A stretch of 64,000 bases of DNA from Maribacter antarcticus DSM 21422 (GTDB taxonomy: Bacteria > Bacteroidota > Bacteroidia > Flavobacteriales > Flavobacteriaceae): positions 496,281-560,280 of the forward strand of contig NZ_KK211214.1 of assembly GCF_000621125.1 (NCBI RefSeq), read 5' to 3'. Both the position numbers and the translations under genes were made by a program. The notes beneath the pieces were generated by a model that was not told the DNA's origin, ran no database searches, and was given only the letters and a program-made list of their open reading frames with translations. Shown here in pieces: positions 38,942 through 48,010 of this stretch; positions within the stretch are counted from its first letter, which is position 1; the number at the start of each line of letters is the position of its first letter.

Positions 38942-39035
38942 CGTTCTAAATTTTATTGTTGAACATATTAAAAATAACTAGTTTTACCGTATTATTTTGT
39001 TAATTAATCACAACTTTTGTGCCAAACTATCTGTA

Positions 39036-40511
39036 ATGAGTAAAAAATTAACCAAGAGAAGCGAGGATTATTCCAAATGGTACAACGAGCTGGTAGTAAA
39101 AGCTGATTTAGCCGAAAACTCCGGAGTACGTGGCTGCATGGTCATAAAGCCCTACGGGTTTGCTATATGGGAAAAGATGCAAGCAGAGCTGGATAAAATG
39201 TTTAAGGAAACAGGGCATGAGAACGCTTATTTTCCTTTATTTATACCTAAATCATACCTAAGCAAGGAGGCGAGCCATGTAGAAGGCTTTGCAAAAGAAT
39301 GTGCGGTAGTTACACATTACCGACTTAAAAATGCCGAGGATGGGAGTGGAATTATTGTTGATCCTGATGCTAAGTTAGAGGAGGAGCTGATTGTGCGTCC
39401 AACATCGGAGACCATTATTTGGGATACCTATAGAAAATGGATACAGTCGTATCGTGATTTGCCTTTATTGATAAATCAATGGGCCAATGTAGTGCGATGG
39501 GAAATGCGTACTCGTCTTTTTTTACGAACGGCCGAGTTCCTGTGGCAAGAAGGGCATACGGCACATGCTACTGAGAAAGAGGCAGTCGAAGAAGCTGAAC
39601 AGATGATGAATGTATATGCCGATTTTGCTGAGAATCATATGGCAATGCCTGTTGTAAAAGGGTTAAAGACAGAGAGCGAACGTTTTGCAGGTGCTGTAGA
39701 AACCTATTGTATAGAGGCCTTAATGCAAGATGGAAAAGCGCTACAAGCAGGAACTTCACACTTTTTAGGTCAAAATTTCGCAAAGGCTTTTGATGTAAAG
39801 TTTGCAACTAAGGAAGGTAGTAAAGAATATGTTTGGGCTACCTCTTGGGGGGTTTCGACTAGGCTTATGGGGGCTTTAGTAATGACACATAGTGATGATA
39901 ATGGTTTGGTGCTTCCTCCAAAATTGGCGCCAATACAAGTGGTTATTATCCCTATTTACAAAGGTTTGGAGCAGTTGGATGTGATTTCTGAAAGGGTAAA
40001 ACCTTTAGTTGCCGAGCTAAAATCTAAAGGAATATCTGTGAAATACGATGATAGGGACACGTACAAACCAGGATTTAAATTTAACGCGTATGAGCTCAAG
40101 GGAGTTCCCGTACGTTTGGCTATAGGCCAGCGAGATATGGATAACGGAACTTATGAGGTCGCAAGACGGGATACCTTAGAGAAAATCACTGTTCCTATGG
40201 ATGAGGTTGTAGTTAAGATAGAATTTCTAATGGAAGACATTCAAAAGAATATTTATCAAAAGGCTTTCGATTATAGAAAAGAACATATCACCTTGGTAGA
40301 TACTTACGCCGAATTCAAGAAAGTCCTTAAAGAGAAAGGAGGATTTATTTCTGCTCACTGGGATGGGACAACCGAAACAGAGGACAGGATAAAGGAAGAG
40401 ACCAAAGCCACAATTAGGTGTATACCTATTGATGTGGAAAAGCAAAACGGTGTGTGCATTATCAGTGGCAAACCTTCTCAAAAAAGGGTGCTATTCGCAA
40501 AGGCATATTAA
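39036..40511 (+). CDS. proS: Proline--tRNA ligase (short form)
   Basis: The 491-residue class IIa synthetase charges tRNA-Pro. The start is set at ATG 39036 ([13 protein letters not shown]), because the in-frame TTG at 38997 adds 13 residues with no family counterpart. Visible are [15 protein letters not shown] and [26 protein letters not shown] (motif 2), [15 protein letters not shown] and the anticodon domain with [10 protein letters not shown]. It is the archaeal/eukaryote-like short form without the editing insert, as usual in Bacteroidota. It diverges from the repeat lipoprotein and has tRNA-Glu genes just downstream. Confidence 0.96.
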   Translation: MSKKLTKRSEDYSKWYNELVVKADLAENSGVRGCMVIKPYGFAIWEKMQAELDKMFKETGHENAYFPLFIPKSYLSKEASHVEGFAKECAVVTHYRLKNAEDGSGIIVDPDAKLEEELIVRPTSETIIWDTYRKWIQSYRDLPLLINQWANVVRWEMRTRLFLRTAEFLWQEGHTAHATEKEAVEEAEQMMNVYADFAENHMAMPVVKGLKTESERFAGAVETYCIEALMQDGKALQAGTSHFLGQNFAKAFDVKFATKEGSKEYVWATSWGVSTRLMGALVMTHSDDNGLVLPPKLAPIQVVIIPIYKGLEQLDVISERVKPLVAELKSKGISVKYDDRDTYKPGFKFNAYELKGVPVRLAIGQRDMDNGTYEVARRDTLEKITVPMDEVVVKIEFLMEDIQKNIYQKAFDYRKEHITLVDTYAEFKKVLKEKGGFISAHWDGTTETEDRIKEETKATIRCIPIDVEKQNGVCIISGKPSQKRVLFAKAY

Positions 40512-40537
40512 AAGATTAAAAAAATAATATCTTGGGG

Positions 40538-40567
40538 TTGCGATAGTAAAAAATAATTGTATTTTTG
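40538..40567 (+). promoter_or_regulatory. Promoter of the tRNA-Glu cluster
   Basis: TTG (40538-40540), a 19-base spacer and TATTTTTG (40560-40567) fit the Bacteroidota pattern TTTG-N19-TAnnTTTG. The tRNA starts 23 bases later. This is the best full promoter match found in the window. Confidence 0.7.
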
Positions 40568-40590
40568 CATCCGCAATTGTGCAAAGATAT

Positions 40591-40662
40591 GGTCCGTTCG
40601 TCTAGGGGTTAGGACGCCAGGTTTTCATCCTGGTAACAGGGGTTCGATTCCCCTACGGACTA
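40591..40662 (+). tRNA. tRNA-Glu (anticodon TTC), copy 1
   Basis: Seventy-two bases fold as a standard cloverleaf: acceptor GGTCCGT with ACGGACT (G1-T72 wobble), D arm with GGGGTTAGGAC, anticodon arm GCCAGG-TTTTCAT-CCTGG with anticodon TTC, and T arm AGGGGTTCGATTCCCCT. The discriminator is A; CCA is not encoded. It is identical to copy 2. Confidence 0.96.
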
Positions 40663-40745
40663 CAAGGTTTAATGAAGGGTTAAAAGTGGATAATTAAGTA
40701 TTGTATTCATTTACAACGCTTAGATTAAGTTCTTAATTGTTTATT

Positions 40746-40817
40746 GGTCCGTTCGTCTAGGGGTTAGGACGCCAGGTTTTCATCCTGGTAACAGGGGTTC
40801 GATTCCCCTACGGACTA
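40746..40817 (+). tRNA. tRNA-Glu (anticodon TTC), copy 2
   Basis: Identical to copy 1 over all 72 bases, with two more identical bases (AC/TAC) beyond the discriminator. No separate promoter was seen in the 83-base spacer, so the two are probably one transcript that may read on into rpsT. Confidence 0.96.
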
Positions 40818-40827
40818 CTTAAGGTAA

Positions 40828-40843
40828 TGGATATTAATATCCA
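40828..40843. promoter_or_regulatory. Perfect palindrome upstream of rpsT
   Basis: TGGATATTAATATCCA reads the same on both strands. It lies 10 bases after the second tRNA-Glu and 23 bases before the rpsT start. It could be a protein site or a weak hairpin at the tRNA/mRNA junction; its role is unknown. Confidence 0.4.
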
Positions 40844-40866
40844 TAAAAACATAATTTAGTTAGAAA

Positions 40867-41118
40867 ATGGCAAATCACAAGTCGGCATTAAAGAGAATTA
40901 GAAGAAACGAAGCGGTACGTTTACGTAACAGATATCAGCACAAAACTACGCGTAATGCAATTAAAAAATTACGTAGCGAGGAAAGCAAGAAAGATGCTCA
41001 GGCTCTTTTGCCTAGTGTTATTAGTATGATAGACCGTTTGGCTAAACGTAATATCATTCATTCTAATAAGGCTGCTAATATTAAAGGCAAGTTAGCAAAA
41101 CATGTAGCTGCGCTTTAA
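40867..41118 (+). CDS. rpsT: 30S ribosomal protein S20
   Basis: The 83-residue basic protein matches S20 throughout: MANHKSALKRIRRNE, RLRNRYQHKTTRNAIKKLR, MIDRLAKRNIIHSNKAANIKGKLA. S20 is a primary 16S rRNA binder of the small subunit. It lies 49 bases after the second tRNA-Glu. A perfect 16-base palindrome (TGGATATT/AATATCCA, 40828-40843) sits between them and might be a processing or regulatory hairpin. A terminator follows. Confidence 0.97.
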   Translation: MANHKSALKRIRRNEAVRLRNRYQHKTTRNAIKKLRSEESKKDAQALLPSVISMIDRLAKRNIIHSNKAANIKGKLAKHVAAL

Positions 41119-41142
41119 ATAGTACTGTTTACAATCTACAGG

Positions 41143-41171
41143 AGTCTTCTAATTTAATTAGAAGGCTTTTT
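41143..41171 (+). terminator. Terminator after rpsT
   Basis: AGTCTTCTAATT and AATTAGAAGGCT pair (one G-T) around a single T, then T7. The stop codon of the convergent membrane-protein gene (41158-41160) lies inside the stem. Confidence 0.8.
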
Positions 41172-41811
41172 TTGTTTCCATAACTGAAAGCACATTGCCT
41201 AAGCGTAAAAGGCCAATTATAAAGCACCCATGTACCACTACAATCAAAAGAAAAAGTAATTTGTGTGAGTGAAGGCTATTGTAAAGGGCTTCCTTTAGTT
41301 GGTCAACGCCTAAAATAAACGGATAAAAGCATAATAGCCTTATACTTATCCATCGTAATAATCTATGGTAATTGGAAAATGCTGAAGGTAAATTCCTGTA
41401 CTCTTTTAAATACAGGTAAGCAAATGTTACAAGTGCTACTGAGCCTGTAAATATGGCTAGGAGCTGTGGTTGCAAAATAAAACTTTTGAAAAATGGATTA
41501 ATTAAACAAACCACACAAAATAAGAGGGTAGCCCATTTTACGTACTTTTTAAGTTTTGGATTGGTTGTGCTTGCCCTGTAGAAATAGAAGAAATATAAAA
41601 AAGAGGATGTAAAGTATGTTATAAATGAGGTGGTTATAATTTTTATACTCTCCTCGAACACAATTTTAATCTCATCAATACTACTTATAAATAGCCCAAA
41701 AATTTCGGTCAAAAGAATGCATGCAAGTAAAATTGGGAATGCTTTTAGTTTGGATTCGAAATAGTACAATGTATTTAATGAGGTAGAGTACCAATACAAT
41801 TGCATACACAA
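41158..41811 (-). CDS. Multi-spanning membrane protein, unknown family; N-terminus probably frameshifted
   Basis: Open frame of 217 residues with about six hydrophobic helices; start codons are TTG 41811 or ATG 41805. It is a paralog of the gene upstream (41971-42654): FPILLACILLTEIFGLFI aligns with FPIIIAYTFLNELLGHLI, and other helices correspond. The paralog has an additional N-terminal helix. Here, another frame (about 41790-41865) encodes LVQLLQENAFILVYAIVLVLY, which matches that missing helix, so one indel near 41783-41790 seems to have split the gene. No start codon was found in that frame. It may be a pseudogene. Confidence 0.55.
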   Translation of the reverse strand: MCMQLYWYSTSLNTLYYFESKLKAFPILLACILLTEIFGLFISSIDEIKIVFEESIKIITTSFITYFTSSFLYFFYFYRASTTNPKLKKYVKWATLLFCVVCLINPFFKSFILQPQLLAIFTGSVALVTFAYLYLKEYRNLPSAFSNYHRLLRWISIRLLCFYPFILGVDQLKEALYNSLHSHKLLFLLIVVVHGCFIIGLLRLGNVLSVMETKKAF

Positions 41812-41970
41812 GTATAAAGGCGTTCTCTTGTAATAATTGTACTAGTTCCTTTCTCCTTACGTATTAAGATGCGTTTAGTATCGAATGTCTTTTGCTAATG
41901 GTATCGTGCAGTGGGTGAACCTTTGCTTTAGTGCTCTACAATATTATTTATTATACAATTCGTATTCGAT

Positions 41971-42654
41971 TTACCCAAAACTTCTTTTTCTGCTCTTTAT
42001 GAATCCAATACAGAATAGGATGTACATCGATAGTATTGAAAATCTTAAAACAGTATGCAGCTCATAGGCATCCCAAATATCTTGCTGTAAAAACCCGATT
42101 AAAAAAAGTACTGGAAAAATAGAATGAAAAAATACAAGACCAAAAGAGACCCAACATACAAGATTATACTTTTCCTTTTTCCATTGCCAATTAGAACCTT
42201 TGTCCATAAGATATAAAATACATATGACAGCCAATATTAATGAGGCTAAGGAAGTGGCGTAGTACAGACTTATTAGCATTGGGTTTTGAAAAAAGCATGA
42301 AAGTACGTAGCTCCCTAAAGCTATAAAGGATAATCGTTTAACCCATAGTTTAAATTGTTGTTGTGAAATTAATTTCCAATAAACGATATAAAAAAAGCCA
42401 TAATAGAAAATATCGTAAATATTATAAATGATATCGTTGGCGAATGTTTTGTCTAGAAGGAAGGCAAAATTTTCTGAGTATTTTATAAGGTGTCCTAATA
42501 GTTCATTCAAAAATGTGTACGCAATTATTATCGGAAAATATTTTAGTACCGTGTCAAAATATTTCCTGTACGAAAATATTGAAATCAGAAGTGCTATAAA
42601 ATAAACACCGATTATAAAATTAGTTTTTAAAAATAATAGAAGATCCGAGGACAT
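41971..42654 (-). CDS. Multi-spanning membrane protein, unknown family (paralog of next gene)
   Basis: The 227-residue protein has about six transmembrane helices and a basic end (FIKSRKRSFG). It is hydrophobic and aromatic-rich throughout and has no recognisable catalytic motif. It starts five bases after the lipoprotein gene upstream, and the paralog lies 160 bases downstream, so the three minus-strand genes probably form one operon. Possible roles (sensor or regulator input domain) are guesses; the helices resemble the membrane part of LytTR/AraC sensor proteins only in general composition. Confidence 0.7.
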   Translation of the reverse strand: MSSDLLLFLKTNFIIGVYFIALLISIFSYRKYFDTVLKYFPIIIAYTFLNELLGHLIKYSENFAFLLDKTFANDIIYNIYDIFYYGFFYIVYWKLISQQQFKLWVKRLSFIALGSYVLSCFFQNPMLISLYYATSLASLILAVICILYLMDKGSNWQWKKEKYNLVCWVSFGLVFFHSIFPVLFLIGFLQQDIWDAYELHTVLRFSILSMYILFCIGFIKSRKRSFG

Positions 42655-42659
42655 ACTTA

Positions 42660-43340
42660 TTAAAATTCTGTTCTAGGTGGTGGGCCCGAGCCGCTGCGAT
42701 TTAAAATTAGACTTTGACCACTGTATAAGCCTGTATTTGAGAAGAAGTTTGCTGCCATACTGGCTCGTGCTGTTCGTTCTTTCTTCAGAATGGAGCCTGT
42801 GCCTTTTTCCAATGGATTATCTTTCCAATCAATAATTAATTTTGCTTTCCCGTCGTCACCGATATAAAATCCATAATTACCACCATTTTTCTCTAAAGTC
42901 GGTAAAAGAAAAAGAGAGTTTTGTCTGGGGTGAACAATTTCTTTACCATCTTTAAATTTCTTTTCATTGGGATAATTTGCGAAGTACATACGTAATTTTG
43001 TCACCTTTTTCACACCTGCTTTTTTGGCTTCTTGATCTACATATGCGATGTAATCCTTTATCATTTTATAATCAAAATCTACAAAACGAGCCGGTTCAAA
43101 CTTTTCTTCGGGAACTCTTTGTTGGGTTTCGTAGGGCTCAATAAGGTTTATCCTATGTTTTGTGTAATTGTCGTAAGTACGCTTTGCTTGTTCGAGTGAA
43201 ATAATATTGGAAGGCGGTAAAACAGCTATTGGAGCTATAGTTTCATTTAATTTTTTTTTATTCTCAGTATTGCAGCTTAAAATACTGAGTAGCATAAAAG
43301 TGTATAGTGCAAAGGCACCTAGGTCGAATTGGTTGTTCAT
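42660..43340 (-). CDS. Lipoprotein of unknown function
   Basis: The 226-residue protein has a lipoprotein signal (lipobox Cys23, SILSC). The mature chain is soluble, with FVDFDYKMIKDYIAYVDQEAKKAG in the middle, KVTKLRMYFANYP after it, and a Gly/Pro-rich C-terminus RSGSGPPPRTEF. I recognise no named domain. It leads the three-gene minus-strand set, with the membrane protein gene only five bases behind, which suggests that the lipoprotein and membrane proteins are made together. Confidence 0.7.
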   Translation of the reverse strand: MNNQFDLGAFALYTFMLLSILSCNTENKKKLNETIAPIAVLPPSNIISLEQAKRTYDNYTKHRINLIEPYETQQRVPEEKFEPARFVDFDYKMIKDYIAYVDQEAKKAGVKKVTKLRMYFANYPNEKKFKDGKEIVHPRQNSLFLLPTLEKNGGNYGFYIGDDGKAKLIIDWKDNPLEKGTGSILKKERTARASMAANFFSNTGLYSGQSLILNRSGSGPPPRTEF

Positions 43341-43466
43341 TTGTAGTGTTTTTATAGGTGGTTATAAGAAAATACAATCAAAGACTAGGGGAAGATTCTT
43401 TAATAACTTAAAGGTATTCATTTTGATTAACTATCAGGTTTGTAACTTGTTTCTTTTATTTTAAAC

Positions 43467-43505
43467 AAAAAAAATCCCGATTTCATAATGAAAGCAGGAT
43501 TTTTG
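43467..43505 (-). terminator. Terminator of rho
   Basis: Read on the minus strand, AAAAATCCTG...CTTTCAT and ATGAAAT...CGGGATTTTT form a hairpin followed by TTTTTTTGTTT. It sits 17 bases after the rho stop. Confidence 0.75.
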
Positions 43506-43521
43506 ATAGTTTAAGAAAAGC

Positions 43522-45180
43522 TTACTTGTTCATAGTCATCAAGAACTCTTCGTTATTTTTTGTCTGTTTAAAACGTTGCTCTATAAATTCCATAGCTTCA
43601 ACCGGGTTCATATCCGCAAGATATTTACGCATAATCCACATGCGTTGTAAGGTGCTTTCGTCAAGTAAAATATCATCTCTACGTGTGCTTGAAGAAGTAA
43701 GGTCAATCGCAGGGAATATTCTTCTATTGGCAATCTTACGATCCAATTGCAATTCCATATTACCAGTTCCTTTAAATTCCTCAAAGATAACTTCATCCAT
43801 TTTAGATCCTGTTTCTGTTAAGGCCGTAGCAATTATGGTTAATGATCCACCACCTTCAATATTACGGGCAGCACCAAAGAAGCGTTTTGGTTTGTGTAAC
43901 GCATTCGCATCAACACCACCACTTAATACTTTGCCAGATGCTGGTTGTACGGTATTGTATGCTCTTGCAAGCCTTGTGATAGAATCCAATAGAATAACTA
44001 CATCATGGCCGCATTCAACAAGTCGTTTTGCTTTTTCTAAAACGATATTTGCAACCCTTACATGTTCAGTTGGTTCCTTGTCAAAAGTGGAAGCCACCAC
44101 TTCACCTCTTACATTGCGCTGCATATCGGTTACTTCCTCAGGTCGTTCATCTATTAAAAGGATAATCTGATACACCTCTGGGTGATTGGCCGCAATACCG
44201 TTGGCAATATCTTTTAATAACATGGTCTTACCAGACTTAGGCTGTGATACAATCATACCCCTTTGTCCTTTTCCTATAGGGGAGAACAAATCTATAATAC
44301 GTGTCGATATTGTGCTCTGTCTTTCTGCTAGATTAAATTTTTCTTGCGGAAAAAGTGGTGTAAGGTGCTCAAAAGAAACCCTATCTCTTACGATTTGAGG
44401 GTCTATACCGTTAATTTTATTCACTTTGATTAAAGGGAAATATTTCTCCCCTTCTTTTGGTGGTCTCACTTGTCCTAAAACGGTATCTCCTGTTTTAAGT
44501 CCGAATAAACGAATCTGAGATTGTGATACATAAATATCATCCGGTGAGGAGAGATAATTATAGTCGGAAGACCTTAGGAAGCCATATCCGTCTTGCATAA
44601 TATCTAAAACCCCTTCGCTGGCGATAATGCTGTCGAATTCAAATTCCGGTTCCTTATACCTATTTTTTAAATCCTTGTCAAAATTGCTTTTGTCATGGGT
44701 ACTTCTAGGATTCGGTTTTTTGTTTTGGTTGTTTTTTTGATTTTTATTATGCGGGTTGTTTTTTTGATTTTCGTTTTTATTCTCCGTTGCAGCGGGTCTA
44801 GGCCTAGGTCTTGGCTTTCTAGTTTCCGTAACTTCTTTGGGTGCTGTAACTTCATCGGGTGCTACAACTTCTTTGGCTACTTCCTTTTCTGGGATAGCTG
44901 TCGCTGCTGTCGCTGCTGGCGCTGTTGTCGTTTCTGATGGTTCTTTTTTAATAGCTTTTTTAGCTTCTCTTGCCCTTGGTCTAGGCTTTGGTTTTGGAGC
45001 GACTTCCGTTTTTTGCGGAATAATTGCTGCGGCGGCCGTAGGATTAGCTGCTTGAAGGTCTAGAATTTGATAGACCAAATCTAATTTTTTAAGTGTCTTG
45101 AATTTTGGGACATTAAGTCCTTTGGCTATTTCCTGAAGCTCAGGTAGCTTTTTTGTTTTTAAATCTGAAATCTCAAACAT
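43522..45180 (-). CDS. rho: Transcription termination factor Rho with disordered insert
   Basis: The 552-residue hexameric RNA helicase ends transcripts. The N-terminal Rho_N region (residues 1-45: [17 protein letters not shown]) is separated from the RNA-binding cold-shock domain by about 130 low-complexity residues (45-175) rich in Pro, Lys, Arg, Asn and Gln ([38 protein letters not shown]). The RNA-binding domain ([15 protein letters not shown]) and ATPase core (SQPKSGKT Walker [17 protein letters not shown]) follow. E. coli Rho is 419 residues; the insert explains the difference. It is divergent from DUF4293. Confidence 0.96.
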   Translation of the reverse strand: MFEISDLKTKKLPELQEIAKGLNVPKFKTLKKLDLVYQILDLQAANPTAAAAIIPQKTEVAPKPKPRPRAREAKKAIKKEPSETTTAPAATAATAIPEKEVAKEVVAPDEVTAPKEVTETRKPRPRPRPAATENKNENQKNNPHNKNQKNNQNKKPNPRSTHDKSNFDKDLKNRYKEPEFEFDSIIASEGVLDIMQDGYGFLRSSDYNYLSSPDDIYVSQSQIRLFGLKTGDTVLGQVRPPKEGEKYFPLIKVNKINGIDPQIVRDRVSFEHLTPLFPQEKFNLAERQSTISTRIIDLFSPIGKGQRGMIVSQPKSGKTMLLKDIANGIAANHPEVYQIILLIDERPEEVTDMQRNVRGEVVASTFDKEPTEHVRVANIVLEKAKRLVECGHDVVILLDSITRLARAYNTVQPASGKVLSGGVDANALHKPKRFFGAARNIEGGGSLTIIATALTETGSKMDEVIFEEFKGTGNMELQLDRKIANRRIFPAIDLTSSSTRRDDILLDESTLQRMWIMRKYLADMNPVEAMEFIEQRFKQTKNNEEFLMTMNK

Positions 45181-45340
45181 TAAATGTAGAATAAATTATA
45201 CGTGATTTGTATTGTAAGAAGTGTATTAGCTTTTGGATATGCTTGTGGAAATGATGGACCTATGGTAAGTATTATACTTATTAACATCACAATAATACAA
45301 TTTTTTTCATTAATAGACCGATATTTTTTAAAAAGACCTG

Positions 45341-45348
45341 TATTTTTG
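45341..45348 (+). promoter_or_regulatory. Bacteroidota -7 element (TATTTTTG) before DUF4293 gene
   Basis: TATTTTTG matches TAnnTTTG and stands 24 bases before the ATG. No TTTG at -33 was seen. Confidence 0.5.
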
Positions 45349-45372
45349 TAACTCAATAGGAACGGGAATAAC

Positions 45373-45783
45373 ATGATTCAAAGAATACAGACCCTTTATT
45401 TGGTTTTGGTTGCGTTAGTATCAGGTACACTACCGTTCTTCTTAAACCTGTGGTCAGACGCCAATGGGTTGGAGATTTATGCCCAAAATGAAATTATTGT
45501 CTCCATAGCTTTCTATGCTTCTGGCGCTTTGGCTTTGTGGGTAGTTTTCTTATTCAAAAATAGAAAGAACCAGTTTGTGGTAAACAGACTGAATGTGATA
45601 TTAAATCTTTTTTTACTAGGATTTTTCGTTTACCGGTCGCTAAATCTATCCGGAGGGACCTTGGTCTCTGAGAAGGGTATTGGGATGCTGATTCCTGTAT
45701 TTTCTATCGTTTTTTTGGTCCTTGCAAATAGGGCTATAAAAAAGGATGAAGATCTTGTAAAATCTGTTGACCGTTTACGTTAA
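45373..45783 (+). CDS. DUF4293-family membrane protein
   Basis: The 136-residue protein has four hydrophobic helices and the family start MIQRIQTLYLVLVALVSG. A GLEIYAQNEI loop separates helices 1 and 2, and the C-terminus is charged. DUF4293 is a flavobacterial family of unknown function typically found beside rho, as here (divergent, 192 bases apart). A terminator follows. Confidence 0.92.
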   Translation: MIQRIQTLYLVLVALVSGTLPFFLNLWSDANGLEIYAQNEIIVSIAFYASGALALWVVFLFKNRKNQFVVNRLNVILNLFLLGFFVYRSLNLSGGTLVSEKGIGMLIPVFSIVFLVLANRAIKKDEDLVKSVDRLR

Positions 45784-45812
45784 ACCTAACATCTTAGTAG
45801 TTTTAGTGCGTT

Positions 45813-45838
45813 AAACCCGGGGTAGTTCCCGGGTTTTT
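45813..45838. terminator. Terminator between DUF4293 and the convergent PepSY gene
   Basis: AAACCCGGG and CCCGGGTTT form a nine-base stem around GTAGTT, followed by T5-6 on the plus strand and preceded by A-rich sequence, so it may serve both genes. Confidence 0.85.
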
Positions 45839-46410
45839 TAATGTAGCGCGGTTCTTCTCATCCGCTTAGGGCCGTACCATAACCAAAAACCGGTAACGGT
45901 AAAAAGTAGCAAGGCAATACTCATTACGTTGGTATACATCAGTTTTATGTATCCGTTAGTATCTAAATAATTATCTAGAAGGGAAGCATCATGCATATTT
46001 TCAATATAATCTGCACGTCTCCTATCTACATGAAGTAGCGTTCCTGTAGCGCCATCTATTTGAACACCATAGTAATCATCAAAAATAAATTTTGCGACTC
46101 CTTTGTCTTGTCGAATATCAATACGGTCTAGGGATACTGATGATGCAGTAGAAATGGTGTTCTTTAAATAGCCCTCTGCCTTCGATTGCAGTTCGGTTAG
46201 TGGTAACCACTCTTTTAGTTCACTAGTTGTGCCTTTATATGTTTTCGAGCCTAAAAGGTCTCCCGAATTCTTTTTCCAACCAAGTAAGAATCCAGTGGTT
46301 GCTATTAAAAAGAAAAATATAAATAGCGTTGCACCTGTAATACGGTGCACTTTTCTAAAAATACGAATCGTTTTTGCCTGTTTTTTTCTACTGAGTTTTT
46401 TATCCATCAA
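45838..46410 (-). CDS. PepSY-associated transmembrane protein
   Basis: The 190-residue protein has a basic cytoplasmic start (KKLSRKKQAKTIRIFRKVH), one TM (TGATLFIFFFLIATTGFLLGW), a PepSY-like periplasmic domain, then a second TM (MSIALLLFTVTGFWLWYGPKR). The two-helix layout with G-x-x-L-G-W and W-x-W-Y-G-P motifs is that of PepSY_TM proteins, several of which relate to iron or siderophore reduction. The exact role is not determinable. Its stop overlaps the terminator. Confidence 0.87.
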   Translation of the reverse strand: MMDKKLSRKKQAKTIRIFRKVHRITGATLFIFFFLIATTGFLLGWKKNSGDLLGSKTYKGTTSELKEWLPLTELQSKAEGYLKNTISTASSVSLDRIDIRQDKGVAKFIFDDYYGVQIDGATGTLLHVDRRRADYIENMHDASLLDNYLDTNGYIKLMYTNVMSIALLLFTVTGFWLWYGPKRMRRTALH

Positions 46411-46539
46411 AAAATATGAAATTGTATTAGTTTGTTTCTCTAGCCCATTTTTATGTGGGGCAAGCCCTCAAAATGGGGAAAATAAATGAAATTCTAAGTC
46501 TTTTTAAGCTAGTCTTAACACATAAGTAAACTTATGCTT

Positions 46540-47034
46540 TTATCGTTTTCCAAGTTCTATGACTTCTAGGTTCTTTATTTCCTTTCCATCTATTTGAAAA
46601 CGAAGCATGGTGCGTATTTGATGAAAACCATGTTTGCCACAAGCTCCGGGATTCATGTGTAGTACGCCAAGTTTTTTATCCATCATCACTTTTAGGATAT
46701 GGGAATGTCCAGAAATAAAAAGCTTCGGCGGATTACCCTGTATTTCTGGTCTAGTTCTGGAGTTGTATTTTGGTGGGTAGCCTCCAATATGGGTTATAAA
46801 TACATCCACACCTTCGCACATAAATCTATTGTTTATTGGAAATTCTGTTTGAATTACATGGTTATCAATATTTCCAAAAACTGCCCGTATCGGTTTTAGT
46901 TTGGATAACTTATCGGTGACCGATATGTCACCAATGTCTCCAGCGTGCCATATTTGATCCGCTTGGACAGCATATTTTAAGATTATATCATCTAGATGGG
47001 AATGGGTATCTGAAAGGAGTAGAATCTTGGTCAT
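46540..47034 (-). CDS. Metallophosphoesterase, YfcE/MJ0936 type
   Basis: The 164-residue enzyme has all motifs of the calcineurin-like fold: LLSDTHSH (D-x-H), HAGDIGD (G-D-x-x-D), VFGNIDNH (G-N-x-D/H), and FISGHSHI with GACG near the end. The length and the order fit YfcE-type phosphodiesterases. The physiological substrate is unknown. It is a single minus-strand gene. Confidence 0.92.
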   Translation of the reverse strand: MTKILLLSDTHSHLDDIILKYAVQADQIWHAGDIGDISVTDKLSKLKPIRAVFGNIDNHVIQTEFPINNRFMCEGVDVFITHIGGYPPKYNSRTRPEIQGNPPKLFISGHSHILKVMMDKKLGVLHMNPGACGKHGFHQIRTMLRFQIDGKEIKNLEVIELGKR

Positions 47035-47230
47035 TTTTATTTTAGGCTAAATTTTTCATAAATTATTAATGGGCTAGCTTGTTTGATTTATCGTCTGGCG
47101 TTTTACACTGGTACTTTTGCGGGTTGTTATGATTCTCATATTAAAAATATTAAAAAAAATAACATTAATTTCAAAATCTAGGAGCCATACCAAAACTTGG
47201 AAAGCATTTCTAATACACAGGAACTATGTA

Positions 47231-47238
47231 TATCTTTG
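47231..47238 (+). promoter_or_regulatory. Bacteroidota -7 element (TATCTTTG) before truA
   Basis: TATCTTTG matches TAnnTTTG and is 26 bases before the proposed TTG start of truA. The -33 half is not evident. Confidence 0.5.
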
Positions 47239-47263
47239 CACTTTGCAAAACTAAGCCATCCTT

Positions 47264-48010
47264 TTGAGATATTTCATTCAATTTTCATACTTTGGACAAG
47301 CCTATCACGGTTGGCAAAAACAACCCAATGCCATTACCGTACAGGAAGTTTTAGAGCATTCGCTTTCTGTTTTGATGCGGCAACAAATACACGTTGTTGG
47401 TGCAGGAAGAACAGATGCAGGTGTGCACGCTCGCGAAATGTATGCCCACTTTGATTTTATCTACATTAAAGGTGTTGAAGATTTGGTATATAGGCTTAAT
47501 GCTTTTTTACCCGATGATATTGCTGTGAAGGATATTTACTTAATGCAAGATAGTGCCCATGCTCGGTTTGATGCCTTGGAACGGTCCTATGAATATTGGC
47601 TTTGTGATGACAAGAATCCTTTTTTGACGGAGGCCTCCCATTATGTAAAACACCCTTTGGATACTTTGCTCATGAACAACGCGGCGGAATTGCTTTTAGG
47701 TAAGCAAGATTTTGAGTGTTTTTCCAAATCAAAGACTGAGGTAAATAATCATTTTTGCAAGATTAAAAATGCCCACTGGAGTGCGGAAAGCGAGTATATA
47801 GTTTTTAAGATTACAGCGGATAGGTTTCTTAGGAATATGGTAAGGGCGATTGTTGGAACGCTACTGGATGTAGGGACAGGAAAATCTAGTTTGGATACTG
47901 TTAAGGCCATCATAAAAAGTAAAGATCGTACGAGGGCCGGGGTTTCAGTCCCTGCAAAAGGATTATATTTAACAGCTGTTAGCTATCCTAAAACTATTTT
48001 TAAAAAATGA
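47264..48010 (+). CDS. truA: tRNA pseudouridine synthase A
   Basis: The 248-residue enzyme converts U38-40 in tRNA anticodon stems to pseudouridine. The start is TTG 47264, because MRYFIQFSYFGQAYHGWQ is the usual TruA N-terminus and no ATG is nearby. The catalytic Asp lies in GAGRTDAGVHA. FLRNMVRAIVGTLLDVG is the second conserved block. Its TGA overlaps the ATG of the following ABC exporter (ATGA), so they are translationally coupled. Confidence 0.95.
   Translation: MRYFIQFSYFGQAYHGWQKQPNAITVQEVLEHSLSVLMRQQIHVVGAGRTDAGVHAREMYAHFDFIYIKGVEDLVYRLNAFLPDDIAVKDIYLMQDSAHARFDALERSYEYWLCDDKNPFLTEASHYVKHPLDTLLMNNAAELLLGKQDFECFSKSKTEVNNHFCKIKNAHWSAESEYIVFKITADRFLRNMVRAIVGTLLDVGTGKSSLDTVKAIIKSKDRTRAGVSVPAKGLYLTAVSYPKTIFKK

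Noticed and set aside
43526..44170. Plus-strand 214-codon frame antisense to rho
   Set aside because: Long only because of the codon pattern of the conserved rho core; no signal peptide, domain or promoter.
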